NCBI GenBank assembly: GCA_964549995.1
Contig: CAZJXF010000006.1
Location: 1-51,140 of the forward strand
DNA: 51,140 nt
Direction of reading: 5' to 3'
DNA from: Desulfatirhabdium sp964549995
GTDB taxonomy: Bacteria > Desulfobacterota > Desulfobacteria > Desulfobacterales > Desulfatirhabdiaceae
Below are positions 8,480 to 16,359 of this stretch, piece by piece. The notes beneath the pieces were generated by a model, which did no database searches, was not told the origin of the DNA, and saw nothing but the letters and a program-made list of their open reading frames with translations. A program made the position numbers and the translations under genes. How positions within the stretch are numbered: position 1 is the first letter of the stretch; every line of letters starts with the position of its first letter.

Positions 8480-10378
8480 CTATCGAATAGCAATGGCATC
8501 GAACTTGCAATTCCGATAGCATTCCATGCACTTGATGCACAGCTCCTGGTGGATGAGATGCGGTTCCTTCTTTTCGCCGGTGACGGCCTTGGCCGGACAG
8601 CGCTTCTTGCAGACCCCGCATCCCGTGCAGACATCCGGCTGGATTTCCAGATGATACAGCGCCTTGCACACCCCGGCCTTACATTTCTTGTCCCGGATAT
8701 GCTCTTCGTATTCCTCCCGGAAGTAGCGGATGGTGGAGAGAACGGGATTTGCAGAAGACGTTCCCAAGCCGCACAGGGAAAAACTATTGGTGAAGGTCCC
8801 TACTTCCTCCAACAGCTCAAGATCGCCTTCCTGTCCTTCCCCGCGAGTGATGCGGGTCAAAATCCGCTCCATCTGGGTGAGCCCTTCCCGACACGGGGTG
8901 CACTGTCCGCAGGATTCCTCCACCAGAAAATGGATGAAATACCGGGAGACCTCCACCATGCAGGTGTTCTCGTCCATGACGATCATACCGCCCGAGCCCA
9001 TGATGGATCCGATTTCAGCAAGCTTTCCGAAACCGACGTTGATATCGAGAAACTTCTTGGGGATGGGAATGCATCCGCCCGACGGGCCTCCGGTCTGAAC
9101 GGCCTTCAATTCTTTCCGGTTGGGAATGCCGCCGCCGATGTCGTAAACGATATGTCGAAGGCTCGTACCCATCGGCACTTCGATCAAGCCGACGTTGTTG
9201 ACGTTGCCGGTGAGGGAGAACACCTTCGTTCCCGCCGATCGCTCCGTTCCCATCGAGGCATACCAAGCGCCGCCGTTCAGTATGATTTTCGGAACGTTGG
9301 CATAGGTTTCCACATTGTTCAGGTTCGAGGGGCTGTCCCGGAACCCTTTTTCGGTCGAGCGGATGTATTTGGGCCGAGGACGGCCGACCTTGCCCTCGAG
9401 GGACGACATCAGGGCCGAGGACTCGCCGCAGACGAAGGCTCCGGCACCCGTCGACACCGATACCTTGAAGTTGAAACCGGTTCCGAGGATGTTCTGACCG
9501 AGAAGCCCGAGGTCTTCCGCTTGACGGATGGCGTTCGACAGGGTCTGGACGGCGAGCGGATATTCCATGCGCACATAGATGAAGCCCCGATCTGATCCGA
9601 TGGCATAGGCTGCGATGGCCATACCTTCGAGAACGGCGTGGGGGTCGCCTTCCATCAGGGAGGCATCCATGAAGGCCCCCGGATCCCCTTCGTCCCCGTT
9701 GCAGATAACGTAATGCCTTCCGGGTTGCCGCGCACAGGATTCCCATTTGAGACCGGCTGGAAACCCAGCTCCTCCCCGGCCCCGAAGTTTCGAGGCCTTC
9801 ATCTCTTCGATGATTTCCTTGGGCTGCATCTGGGTGAGTGCCTTCACCAGACCGCTGTATGCACCCATGACAATGGCATCCCGGATGTCGAAAGGATCGA
9901 TCTGCCCCACCCGTTCCAGCACCACACGGGTCTGGGCCGCAAAGAACGGGATTTGGCTGCGTTTCTCGATGGGCTGTTTGGCTCCCGGAGCTTTGTAGAG
10001 AAATCGGGGGATGAGCTTTCCGCCGATGATCGTTTCCTGAACAATTTCGGCTGCATCCGAAGGTTTGAGCTTCTGGTAAAAGATGTCCTGGGGTTGAATC
10101 GCCAGAAGCGGACCTCTGGAACAGAAAGAATGGCAGCCCGTACGTTTGACCAAGGGGGCGACCTTAACGTCCACGTTGGCGTCTGCAACGGCCTGCTTCA
10201 TGGCCGCCAGAAGATCGAGGGCGCCGAGGGCCTTGCAGCCGGTGCCGCAGCAGACCAGAATTCGGGTGGCATCCGGATGTTGTTCTGCGATCAGCTGGTT
10301 TCTGTAAGCCGCAAGGTCTTCCGGGCGGCTCAGTTTCCTGGTCCAGCTCAAGTCCGGTGCGGGAGAAATCGATGTCAT
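8480..10378 (-). CDS. nuoF: NADH dehydrogenase NuoF with fused 2Fe-2S and 2x4Fe-4S domains
   Basis: A 632-residue flavoprotein that oxidises NADH (or works in reverse with ferredoxin). Order: a thioredoxin-like [2Fe-2S] domain (Cys around 43-48 and 82-86), the NuoF core with the FMN/NADH motif RGRGGAGFPAGLKW near 199-212 and NGDEGDPGAF, the N3 cluster motif ESCGQCTPCREG, and a C-terminal ferredoxin domain (CTGCGVCKKRC, CIKCMECYRNC). This fused layout is typical of HndC/HydB-like bifurcating diaphorases rather than E. coli NuoF (about 445 aa). Start at 10378 is chosen because GCGGAG sits 5 nt upstream; a start at 10399 would overlap nuoE. Confidence 0.9.
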   Translation of the reverse strand: MTSISPAPDLSWTRKLSRPEDLAAYRNQLIAEQHPDATRILVCCGTGCKALGALDLLAAMKQAVADANVDVKVAPLVKRTGCHSFCSRGPLLAIQPQDIFYQKLKPSDAAEIVQETIIGGKLIPRFLYKAPGAKQPIEKRSQIPFFAAQTRVVLERVGQIDPFDIRDAIVMGAYSGLVKALTQMQPKEIIEEMKASKLRGRGGAGFPAGLKWESCARQPGRHYVICNGDEGDPGAFMDASLMEGDPHAVLEGMAIAAYAIGSDRGFIYVRMEYPLAVQTLSNAIRQAEDLGLLGQNILGTGFNFKVSVSTGAGAFVCGESSALMSSLEGKVGRPRPKYIRSTEKGFRDSPSNLNNVETYANVPKIILNGGAWYASMGTERSAGTKVFSLTGNVNNVGLIEVPMGTSLRHIVYDIGGGIPNRKELKAVQTGGPSGGCIPIPKKFLDINVGFGKLAEIGSIMGSGGMIVMDENTCMVEVSRYFIHFLVEESCGQCTPCREGLTQMERILTRITRGEGQEGDLELLEEVGTFTNSFSLCGLGTSSANPVLSTIRYFREEYEEHIRDKKCKAGVCKALYHLEIQPDVCTGCGVCKKRCPAKAVTGEKKEPHLIHQELCIKCMECYRNCKFDAIAIR

Positions 10379-10388
10379 GGTGGCTCCG

Positions 10389-10886
10389 CTATTCGGCAAG
10401 AATGGGATCGAGCAGTTCGTTGATCAACCCGACGGTGGATTGCGGGTGATAGGTTTCGTCGAGAACGATGACAGGCGCCATAGCACAAGCTCCGAGACAG
10501 TTGACCGTCTCGAGCGTCATTTTCATATCCGGGGTGGTTCCACCGGGATCGATGCCGAGTTTCTGGGCGACATGCTGTACCATGCCTCCGCTTCCCCGCA
10601 GGTGACAGGCTGTACCGGTACAGATGTGCAGGATGTGTTTGCCTTTGGGAATCAGGCTGAAGGAGGCATAGAAGGTGGCCACCTCGTAAATCTTGGTGAG
10701 GGGAACGCCGATGGACTGCGAAAGATAGATCAGGGCCTCCTCCGGCAGATAGCGATAGTGGCGTTGAATGGCCTGCATCATCATGATCATGGCTTCCCGC
10801 CTGCCGCCGTATTCCTCCTGGATGATGCGATCGAGCACGACGAAATCGATCTCGGGTTGTGTGCAGCACGTCACGGACTCAGACAT
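10389..10886 (-). CDS. nuoE: NADH-quinone oxidoreductase subunit E ([2Fe-2S] thioredoxin-like)
   Basis: A 165-residue partner of NuoF carrying cluster N1a. The ligand pattern is visible: CTGTACHLRG (Cys pair spaced by four) and CLGACAMAP (Cys pair spaced by three). The N-terminal helical part begins MSESVTCC. Start 10886 is chosen over a start at 10946 because GAGGAG lies just upstream and the extension has no family similarity. It is followed after 10 bp by nuoF. Confidence 0.92.
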   Translation of the reverse strand: MSESVTCCTQPEIDFVVLDRIIQEEYGGRREAMIMMMQAIQRHYRYLPEEALIYLSQSIGVPLTKIYEVATFYASFSLIPKGKHILHICTGTACHLRGSGGMVQHVAQKLGIDPGGTTPDMKMTLETVNCLGACAMAPVIVLDETYHPQSTVGLINELLDPILAE

Positions 10887-10994
10887 GAGATTCTCCTCGA
10901 CGGAATCGCAATCGATGGAAAGCGTAGGGTATATCGCTCTACGCAATCAAATCGTTTCCCCTATTCCCTTTTCTTCCCCTGACCGCATTCCCTA

Positions 10995-11459
10995 TCAGGC
11001 AGCCGCAGCGTTTTCCAGAACACTCAAGCTCAAGCACTGGGTGGTGCATACGGTGACACAAACCGGTTTGAGCCCCTGATCGAGCCGGTCTTTGCACAGA
11101 TCGCATTTGACGACCTTCTGCGCTTCGGGATTCCACTGAACCGCCCCCCAGGGGCAGGCGACCATACAGGCTTTGCAGCCGACACAAAGCTCCTCTTCGA
11201 CATAGACGATACCGTCCGCCTCACGCTTCCGCATGGCCCCGGTGGGACAGGCGGCCACACATGCCGGATGTTCGCAATGGAAGCAGCCCATGTACACATA
11301 GGCTTCCCGGGGCAACCCGGAAACGAGGCGTGGGCCGAGCATGACGATCTGACACAGCCGGGGGCCTTCCGGAAGCCCCTTGTTTTCCTTGCAATACACC
11401 TCACAGCTGAGGCAGCCGATGCACCGATCGAGGTTCTGGGCAATGGCGTAGGTGGTCAT
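10995..11459 (-). CDS. Four-cluster ferredoxin-like electron-transfer protein in the nuo operon
   Basis: A 154-residue protein of the HycB/CooF/DmsB ferredoxin family. Four Cys motifs are visible: CIGCLSCEVYC, CFHCEHPACVAAC, CVGCKACMVAC and CDLCKDRLDQ with Cys 11 and 15 residues further on, enough for four [4Fe-4S] clusters. Such subunits usually connect a catalytic subunit to a redox partner. It lies between nuoC and nuoE, a place where standard complex I operons have no gene. I infer it supplies an extra electron entry or exit, possibly for ferredoxin or a dehydrogenase encoded elsewhere. Confidence 0.85.
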   Translation of the reverse strand: MTTYAIAQNLDRCIGCLSCEVYCKENKGLPEGPRLCQIVMLGPRLVSGLPREAYVYMGCFHCEHPACVAACPTGAMRKREADGIVYVEEELCVGCKACMVACPWGAVQWNPEAQKVVKCDLCKDRLDQGLKPVCVTVCTTQCLSLSVLENAAAA

Positions 11460-11507
11460 GAACGATCTCCTTGATTCAGTAAAACCCGAAAAAGCGACGA
11501 TGTCGGA

Positions 11508-12023
11508 TCAGGATGCGGCAGCCCGCACTCCGGTGGAATCTTCCACCCACCGTTCGAGAGGAATCAGCCCGAGAACGGAACGTTTGCCCGTTTTCTTCAG
11601 CAAAGGCGGCGCCTCGATATCGTCAGGCAGCAGCAGCGGCTTGAGGTTCGGGTGTCCGTCGAAGCGAACTCCGAAAAAATCGAAGCATTCCCGTTCATGC
11701 CAGTCGGCCCCTTTGAAAATGCCGCACAGCGAAGGTGCTCTCGGTGGTTCACCGGTTGCGAACACCCGTAGCGTCACCCGCCGGGAGGCTTCCCAGCGAT
11801 CGAAGTGATATATCAACCAAATACCTTCGGAAACATCGACCCCGGTGACGTCCTCGAGAAAATACCCGCCATCCGACAGCATGCGGGCGGCCTTCAGAAG
11901 AGTGGTGGTATCGATGGAGATGTCCACACAGGAGCCCGTTTTCTCGTATACCGGATGGTGAACGATGCACTTTCCCGATTGCCTGCATAGATCGATCAGG
12001 AGGCGTTCGGTTGCGTGGCTCAT
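11508..12023 (-). CDS. nuoC: NADH-quinone oxidoreductase subunit C
   Basis: A 171-residue 30-kDa-type subunit, not fused to NuoD. The conserved signature HERECFDFFGVRFDGHPNL and the downstream LLLPDDIE are present. Start ATG at 12023 overlaps the nuoB stop (ATGA); a longer open frame up to 12461 is only an antisense-free shadow of nuoB and has no family similarity. Confidence 0.93.
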   Translation of the reverse strand: MSHATERLLIDLCRQSGKCIVHHPVYEKTGSCVDISIDTTTLLKAARMLSDGGYFLEDVTGVDVSEGIWLIYHFDRWEASRRVTLRVFATGEPPRAPSLCGIFKGADWHERECFDFFGVRFDGHPNLKPLLLPDDIEAPPLLKKTGKRSVLGLIPLERWVEDSTGVRAAAS

Positions 12024-12553
12024 GACAAAACCGCCTTTTCGGGAAGCGGCCACCAGCGGCGGCCGGTGATTTTTTGTTGCAGTGCGAACAACCCTTCCAA
12101 AAGACCTTCGGGCCGGGGCGGGCAACCCGGAACATAGACATCGACGGGGATGATGGTATCCACCCCTTCCACGATGCCATACTGCCCTTCGAAGGAGAAA
12201 GGCCCACCCGAAATGGCGCAATTGCCCAAGGCCATCACCCATTTGGGGGCAGGCATCTGTTCGTAAAGCCGAACGACTGCAGGAGCCATCTTGCGAGATA
12301 CGGTTCCGGCCACGATCATCAAATCCGCCTGCCGAGGCGATGGACGAAAGGCTTCTGCCCCGAACCGCGCCAGATCGAACCGCGCCATACCGACGGCCAT
12401 CATTTCGATGGCGCAGCAGGCCAAACCGAACGTCATGGGCCAGAAGGACATAGACCGACACAGGTCGAGGATATCCTGTACCGGCTTGATCCGAACGATC
12501 GGCGGATCGATCGTGGTTTCGGCCGGCTTCAGAAAGTGATTTTTCTCGGCCAC
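12020..12553 (-). CDS. nuoB: NADH-quinone oxidoreductase subunit B (cluster N2)
   Basis: A 177-residue subunit that holds the terminal [4Fe-4S] cluster N2 next to the quinone. Seen: the tandem cysteines in FGLACCAIEMM, CAISGGPF and VPGCPPRPEG. A GTG start at 12553 is chosen: it gives the normal N-terminus (AEKNHFLKPAE) and overlaps the end of nuoA by 25 nt. The longer frame to 12775 would cover half of nuoA. Confidence 0.94.
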   Translation of the reverse strand: MAEKNHFLKPAETTIDPPIVRIKPVQDILDLCRSMSFWPMTFGLACCAIEMMAVGMARFDLARFGAEAFRPSPRQADLMIVAGTVSRKMAPAVVRLYEQMPAPKWVMALGNCAISGGPFSFEGQYGIVEGVDTIIPVDVYVPGCPPRPEGLLEGLFALQQKITGRRWWPLPEKAVLS

Positions 12554-12909
12554 GTAAACACCCCTTTTTTCAGGAAATAAAGGACTGCAAGGGCAAGAAT
12601 TCCAAGAAAAACGGTGAATTCCCAGAAAACGGCCCATCCGGGGCTGTACGGATAGTAGACGGCTACGGGAAAGAGATAGAGCACATCGACATCGAAGGCG
12701 AGAAAGAGCAGGGCATACACGTAGTAATTGATGCCGAAGCGGACATGGGCAGGTCCATGGGGGGTGATTCCACACTCATAGGGAAGTCCGAGATCCTTGG
12801 AACTGCTGCGGGGGGCCAAAAAACGGGAGGCGACGAGGGGAAGAGCGCCGAGGAGGGCGCCCGCTGCAAGGAAAAGCACGATTGCCAGATGAACCCACTC
12901 AAAAACCAT
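12529..12909 (-). CDS. nuoA: NADH-quinone oxidoreductase subunit A (first gene of the operon)
   Basis: A 126-residue three-helix membrane protein. The NuoA signature is visible: GLPYECGITPHGPAHVRFGINYYVYALLFLAFDVDVLYLFP, with the conserved cytoplasmic-loop Cys and acidic helix 2. AAAGGAG is placed 7 nt before ATG 12909. It opens the operon about 115 nt below the predicted promoter. Confidence 0.94.
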   Translation of the reverse strand: MVFEWVHLAIVLFLAAGALLGALPLVASRFLAPRSSSKDLGLPYECGITPHGPAHVRFGINYYVYALLFLAFDVDVLYLFPVAVYYPYSPGWAVFWEFTVFLGILALAVLYFLKKGVFTWPRKITF

Positions 12910-12959
12910 TCACATCTCCTTTGCTGGATGGATGGTTGCTTCGGGACAAAGGCAAATTG

Positions 12960-13017
12960 CCTGAAGGAATATTGCCCATTCGAAAGAATTTCGATTATCG
13001 AATGAACAACCTTCAGG
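12960..13017. promoter_or_regulatory. Nested inverted repeats in the nuo leader
   Basis: Outer arms CCTGAAGG (12960-12967) and CCTTCAGG (13010-13017) enclose inner arms CATTCGA (12977-12983) and TCGAATG (12998-13004) around a 14-nt loop. The structure begins just after the predicted transcription start and ends about 50 nt before nuoA. It could be an RNA hairpin in the leader or a pair of nested operators; the sequence cannot separate the two. Confidence 0.7.
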
Positions 13018-13031
13018 TGATTTGGATGCGT

Positions 13032-13060
13032 CTTTTAGGCGCTGAAGAATGGGATGTCAA
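13032..13060 (-). promoter_or_regulatory. Sigma70-type promoter of the nuo operon
   Basis: On the minus strand TTGACA (13060-13055), a 17-bp spacer and TAAAAG (13037-13032). Predicted start near 13,025, giving a leader of about 115 nt before nuoA. It is the best -35 match noted in the window. Confidence 0.65.
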
Positions 13061-13157
13061 GAGAAAAAGATGGGTTGAGGATAAGAGTTTGAAGTTAAAG
13101 GTGAAAATATGGAATTGGAGAAGAGGGAAGAGGGATGGATGGGAACGGTTGGATGGT

Positions 13158-13186
13158 GTAGGGGCGACCCGTTGGGTCGCCCCTAC
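13158..13186. repeat. Perfect palindrome GTAGGGGCGACCC-GTT-GGGTCGCCCCTAC
   Basis: Two 13-bp arms are separated by three bases. Half copies of the same sequence occur at 24008-24021 and 31792-31805. It lies between the end of the reductase gene at 13286 and the nuo promoter. It could be a dispersed palindromic repeat or a terminator stem for one of the genes, though no T-run follows. Confidence 0.85.
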
Positions 13187-13285
13187 ATGGTCAAGCGTAA
13201 GCCAACATTCTGAATCCCTTTTTCAGATCGAGAGAACGGACTGTATTTTCACCTACGGTGAGAGGGAGCAGGGCTCCATGAGCCA

Positions 13286-14560
13286 TTATTGGAGCATCTC
13301 GATGAAGGCCTCTACCCGGGTTTTCAGCTGCCCGATGTCTTCCATGGAATAATCGGTCTCGATCGACAGCAGTGGAATTCCTTCCGTTTCAAGCCGTTTT
13401 CCCACCTTGTGGGCTTCCATGGCATAGGGTTGGCAGAACATGAGTCCGTAGTGAATGACACCATCCACCTTCATGTCCTTGGCCATTCGGCTGATGCGAT
13501 CGAGCCGTTCGTTGTTGGGCGTAAACACGGCGCAATCGATCTGGAAATATCGATCGACCAATCGATCCACCATTTCTTCGACCGTCGTACCCGATTCATC
13601 GACCAGATCCCGAATGTTCCGATCCCCGATACAGGATTCCTCCCCGACGATGACCGCGCCGGAAGATTCGATCACGAAGGGAAGCTTCCAATTGGGAACA
13701 GCCATCGGGCAGCCGGAAAGCAGGACGCGTTTGGCCGACTCCGGTGCAACCCCTTTCTTTTCGGCAATCCGCTTTTCCAACTCGTCACAAAGCGCCGAAA
13801 TCTGTTGGGTAAAGCGCACCGGATCGTCATAAAAGCTGATCTGATGAATCAGAAGGGCATCTCGTCCTGAAATCGGGCTCGGGATGGCCTTCCGGAGCTG
13901 GTCGAGGCGCTGCAGCACCTTTCTCCGGTTGTTGACGGTCTGAATGGCGGCCCGAAGCTTCTCCGCAGTGATGCGTTTTCCGGAAAGCGCTTCCATTCTT
14001 TCGAGGTAGCGCATGAACTCCGTCTTGAGGAGGGCCTTGTCTGCAGGCGATTTCATCTGAGGAATTTCCATGACATACAGGGGAGCATATTCCTGAAAAA
14101 TTTCATAGGCCTTCTTCTTTCCATCGCAGGTCGTCTCACCGACGACAAGATCGCAGGACTCGATGTAGGGGCAAAGCCTGGCCAGTTTGAAACCGACAAA
14201 GGATTTGATCAGGGCACAGGTATTGCGTGGCAGCACCTGTTCCGCCGCTTCCTTGCCGATCTCCGCACCTGCACACAGACCGACCTGAATGGCATCGGCC
14301 GCTAAGGTGATTTCCTCCGGAACGAAGATACAAAATGTGCCGACAACCTTCCGGCCCGCCGCCTTGGCATTCTGAAGTTCCTGGATACGCAGCCCGTGTA
14401 CTTCGGAAAGTACGAAATCCAGGTATTCCATTCCCTTCAACCGGCCTTCCTGGCTGAGATAGATATCGTTGTAAAACTTCCCCAGTACGGTCAACAACCC
14501 GTCGTGCGCCGAAATATCGAGGTTGAGCCTTTCCCACATCTGCTGATAGTCGTTTCCCAT
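13286..14560 (-). CDS. Double-cubane-cluster-type reductase (2-hydroxyacyl-CoA dehydratase D-component family)
   Basis: A 424-residue protein of the HgdB/BcrC-like family, most like the double-cubane-cluster proteins. The N-terminal part VVGTFCIFVPEEITLAADA, the Cys-rich RLCPYIESCDLVVGETTCDGKK and later LLSGCPMA and EESCIGDRN supply candidate ligands for paired iron-sulfur clusters. Known relatives are driven by a separate ATP-hydrolysing activator; none is visible in the window. Start 14560 is chosen for its AGGA box; a longer frame to 14635 adds an unlikely N-terminus. The physiological substrate is unknown. Confidence 0.85.
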   Translation of the reverse strand: MGNDYQQMWERLNLDISAHDGLLTVLGKFYNDIYLSQEGRLKGMEYLDFVLSEVHGLRIQELQNAKAAGRKVVGTFCIFVPEEITLAADAIQVGLCAGAEIGKEAAEQVLPRNTCALIKSFVGFKLARLCPYIESCDLVVGETTCDGKKKAYEIFQEYAPLYVMEIPQMKSPADKALLKTEFMRYLERMEALSGKRITAEKLRAAIQTVNNRRKVLQRLDQLRKAIPSPISGRDALLIHQISFYDDPVRFTQQISALCDELEKRIAEKKGVAPESAKRVLLSGCPMAVPNWKLPFVIESSGAVIVGEESCIGDRNIRDLVDESGTTVEEMVDRLVDRYFQIDCAVFTPNNERLDRISRMAKDMKVDGVIHYGLMFCQPYAMEAHKVGKRLETEGIPLLSIETDYSMEDIGQLKTRVEAFIEMLQ

Positions 14561-14651
14561 GATGCCGTCCTTTCTATCGGTTTTCGGATTCGAGGAAAAA
14601 AGCGAGAAGAAAAGCGGAGGCGAACAGCCCTGCATATCGGAAATGCGGAAA

Positions 14652-14681
14652 GCTATACTGAAAGGATGAAAAGAATACCAA
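14652..14681 (-). promoter_or_regulatory. Possible promoter for the double-cubane reductase gene
   Basis: Minus strand TTGGTA (14681-14676), an 18-bp spacer and TATAGC (14657-14652), about 90 bp above the start codon. A small palindrome, CCAAT-TCTT-ATTGG (14678-14691), overlaps the -35 box and could be an operator half. Weak match, so tentative. Confidence 0.35.
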
Positions 14682-14716
14682 TTCTTATTGGGAATACATT
14701 CTTTGGGAAGAGGAAC

Positions 14717-14863
14717 GTCAGGAGTCAGAAGTCAGGAGACAGGAGTCAGAAGTCAGAAGTCAGGGGTCAGAAGACAGGGGTCAGGAGACAGAAGTCAGAA
14801 GTCAGAAGTCAGAAGACAGGAGTCAGGAGTCAGAAGACAGGGGTCAAAAGTCAGAACTCAGAA
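14717..14863. repeat. 21-copy heptanucleotide tandem array (consensus GTCAGAA)
   Basis: I read 21 units in perfect phase with no insertion or deletion. The first four bases are GTCA in most units and GACA in five; positions 6-7 vary between GA, AA and GG. Same heptamer as the three units at 215-235. It fills most of the gap between the reductase gene and the DUF3786 gene. Confidence 0.95.
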
Positions 14864-14951
14864 TAAAAGCGGAAGGGCCCTGTTTTTGCGGAATCGCTCT
14901 TGCGGCTTTCATATTTCGGGGGACGACCCGGTTCTTTGGGCTTAACGCAAC

Positions 14952-14986
14952 ATGCAAGATGCAGAGTGCGTAGTGCGGAAGTGCGA
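14952..14986. repeat. Short RTGCGNN heptamer array
   Basis: Five units: ATGCAAG, ATGCAGA, GTGCGTA, GTGCGGA, AGTGCGA. Similar arrays are found at 18354-18388, 51001-51035 and, inverted, around 31811-31834. It lies at the 3' end of the DUF3786 gene. Confidence 0.75.
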
Positions 14987-15003
14987 AACCTGTTAGACCA
15001 TGA

Positions 15004-15807
15004 TCAGGCAAAGCCATGTCGGGCCGCGATCTTTTCGAACATGTGGGCGATGCCTGCAACGAGGCCGTAGATGGACTGGATATCGAGATTTTGATCGGCG
15101 CTCCTGTCGAAGAAAAGGGTTAGACTCGATGCCATTCCTTCCTCGGGAAGCCAGTAACAGACAAGAATGGGAATGAGCGGCAGGGGACTCAGGACAAGGG
15201 ATATGTCGGCTTCATACATGTTGTCGACCCGCTTGCCGTTGAACAGCTCGATCATGTCCCGAAAGAGGTCCGGATAGGTATCGGCCACTTTTTTGAGGAG
15301 TTTTTCCCCTTGCTGCTCATAGAGCCCGAGCCAGGCCATACCGCCGTCGAGCTCCCGAAACGGGACCCATCGACCGGATGGCACCACGCCCTTGCCTTCC
15401 AGGATATAGGTCAGCACCGGAATGACCACCCAGGGATTGATGTGAATGTCTGTCGTGAAGGCGCCTGTGGAATCGACCGCCACCTCTTTTCCGAAAACCC
15501 GAAGAATCAACCGTCCCGAATCGTATTTGGCACCGATCCGCCTGGCGGCTTCCACCAGATCGATCTCTCCAATGCGTTTCTTCAGGGATTCGATGGGTGC
15601 GTTGTTGACGGCCTCGATCACCGGAGAAGGCGCTGGCTTCTGAAATGAGGAGAGAATGTCGGCGGGAATCTTCGGGCATTCACTGAGATGTTTTCTGCCC
15701 TGATGGACTGCAGCCGCAAAGGCGAGGCAGGTCTTTTCGTTGCATTTTCGACAATTGCTTTTGTCGAGGATTTTGAAAATATCCATTACGGTCCGAAACT
15801 CGGGCAT
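15004..15807 (-). CDS. DUF3786 protein with N-terminal 4Fe-4S motif
   Basis: A 267-residue soluble protein. The N-terminus holds CRKCNEKTCLAFAAAV with a further Cys 15 residues on (LSECP), the Cys arrangement seen in the iron-sulfur domain of corrinoid/CO-dehydrogenase-linked proteins. The rest, from about residue 75, matches the DUF3786 pattern (FGKEVAVDSTGAF, VPSGRWVPFRELDGG, WLPEEGMASSL). DUF3786 proteins are common in anaerobes with C1 metabolism but have no proven reaction. The protein lies between the double-cubane reductase and a small unknown gene on the same strand. Confidence 0.8.
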   Translation of the reverse strand: MPEFRTVMDIFKILDKSNCRKCNEKTCLAFAAAVHQGRKHLSECPKIPADILSSFQKPAPSPVIEAVNNAPIESLKKRIGEIDLVEAARRIGAKYDSGRLILRVFGKEVAVDSTGAFTTDIHINPWVVIPVLTYILEGKGVVPSGRWVPFRELDGGMAWLGLYEQQGEKLLKKVADTYPDLFRDMIELFNGKRVDNMYEADISLVLSPLPLIPILVCYWLPEEGMASSLTLFFDRSADQNLDIQSIYGLVAGIAHMFEKIAARHGFA

Positions 15808-15851
15808 GACTCTCTATTCCTCTATTATATGGATATCCGGATGACGGCATA

Positions 15852-16217
15852 TCACTTGATTCGGCGCAGGGACCGCCCTTGCATCCGCCATTGTTCGATC
15901 TGCTGAATCTGCTGAATCAAATCGAGACACATCGCCCGAAAATAGCGCGGATCCCCCGCCTGCTGCGGATCGAGATGGGTTCCGAAATAGGCGAAAATGC
16001 TCTCTTCATGATGCCTACCAAGCTCTCGAAGCATCTCGCTCAGCTTTCTGGCGAGGGGATAATATTCGGAAACATCGATCGAACGGGAAAAAACGCTTTC
16101 CAGATGCCTTTTAATCTCCCGAAACAATTCCGGATGCTTCCGAATGGCAGCTTCCGAACAGACGAGAAAGCGGTTCCATCGGTCTTCCAGAATTTCCCTG
16201 GTCAGAATCGCATCCAT
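15852..16217 (-). CDS. Small helical hypothetical protein
   Basis: A 121-residue soluble, probably all-helical protein I do not recognise (starts MDAILTREILEDRW; ends in a basic RRIK). A very good ribosome site, GGGGAGGA, lies just before ATG 16217, so this start is preferred over the open frame reaching 16388. It is divergent from the RNB ribonuclease gene, with which it shares a 142-bp intergenic region. Confidence 0.7.
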   Translation of the reverse strand: MDAILTREILEDRWNRFLVCSEAAIRKHPELFREIKRHLESVFSRSIDVSEYYPLARKLSEMLRELGRHHEESIFAYFGTHLDPQQAGDPRYFRAMCLDLIQQIQQIEQWRMQGRSLRRIK

Positions 16218-16322
16218 GATGTCCTCCCCTATTTGGATCGATACATCACCATACCATGAATGAAAACCCCATTCAATGGAGGAAGTCCCCTGAGAAAATC
16301 CTTCTGTATCGATCACCGTACA

Positions 16323-16351
16323 TTGACTTTTGGAAAGCCCGTTGATAATGT
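16323..16351 (+). promoter_or_regulatory. Promoter giving a leaderless ribonuclease mRNA
   Basis: TTGACT (16323-16328), a 17-bp spacer and TAATGT (16346-16351). The expected start, 6-8 nt below the -10 box, falls at about 16357-16359, and the ATG is at 16360. No Shine-Dalgarno sequence is seen in front of it. Confidence 0.65.
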
Positions 16352-16359
16352 AGTCATCT

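Noticed and set aside
11508..12461. 317-residue extension of NuoC
   Set aside because: The extra N-terminus is out of frame with nuoB coding and has no family similarity; the ATG at 12023 overlaps the nuoB stop as expected.
407..12909. Long plus-strand frames across the nuo genes (for example 2711-4357 and 7613-9595)
   Set aside because: They are antisense shadows of GC-rich membrane and iron-sulfur genes; translations are rich in His, Gly and Arg and show no domains.
14717..14863. CRISPR-like array
   Set aside because: Units are 7 nt in direct tandem without spacers; no cas genes are in the window.
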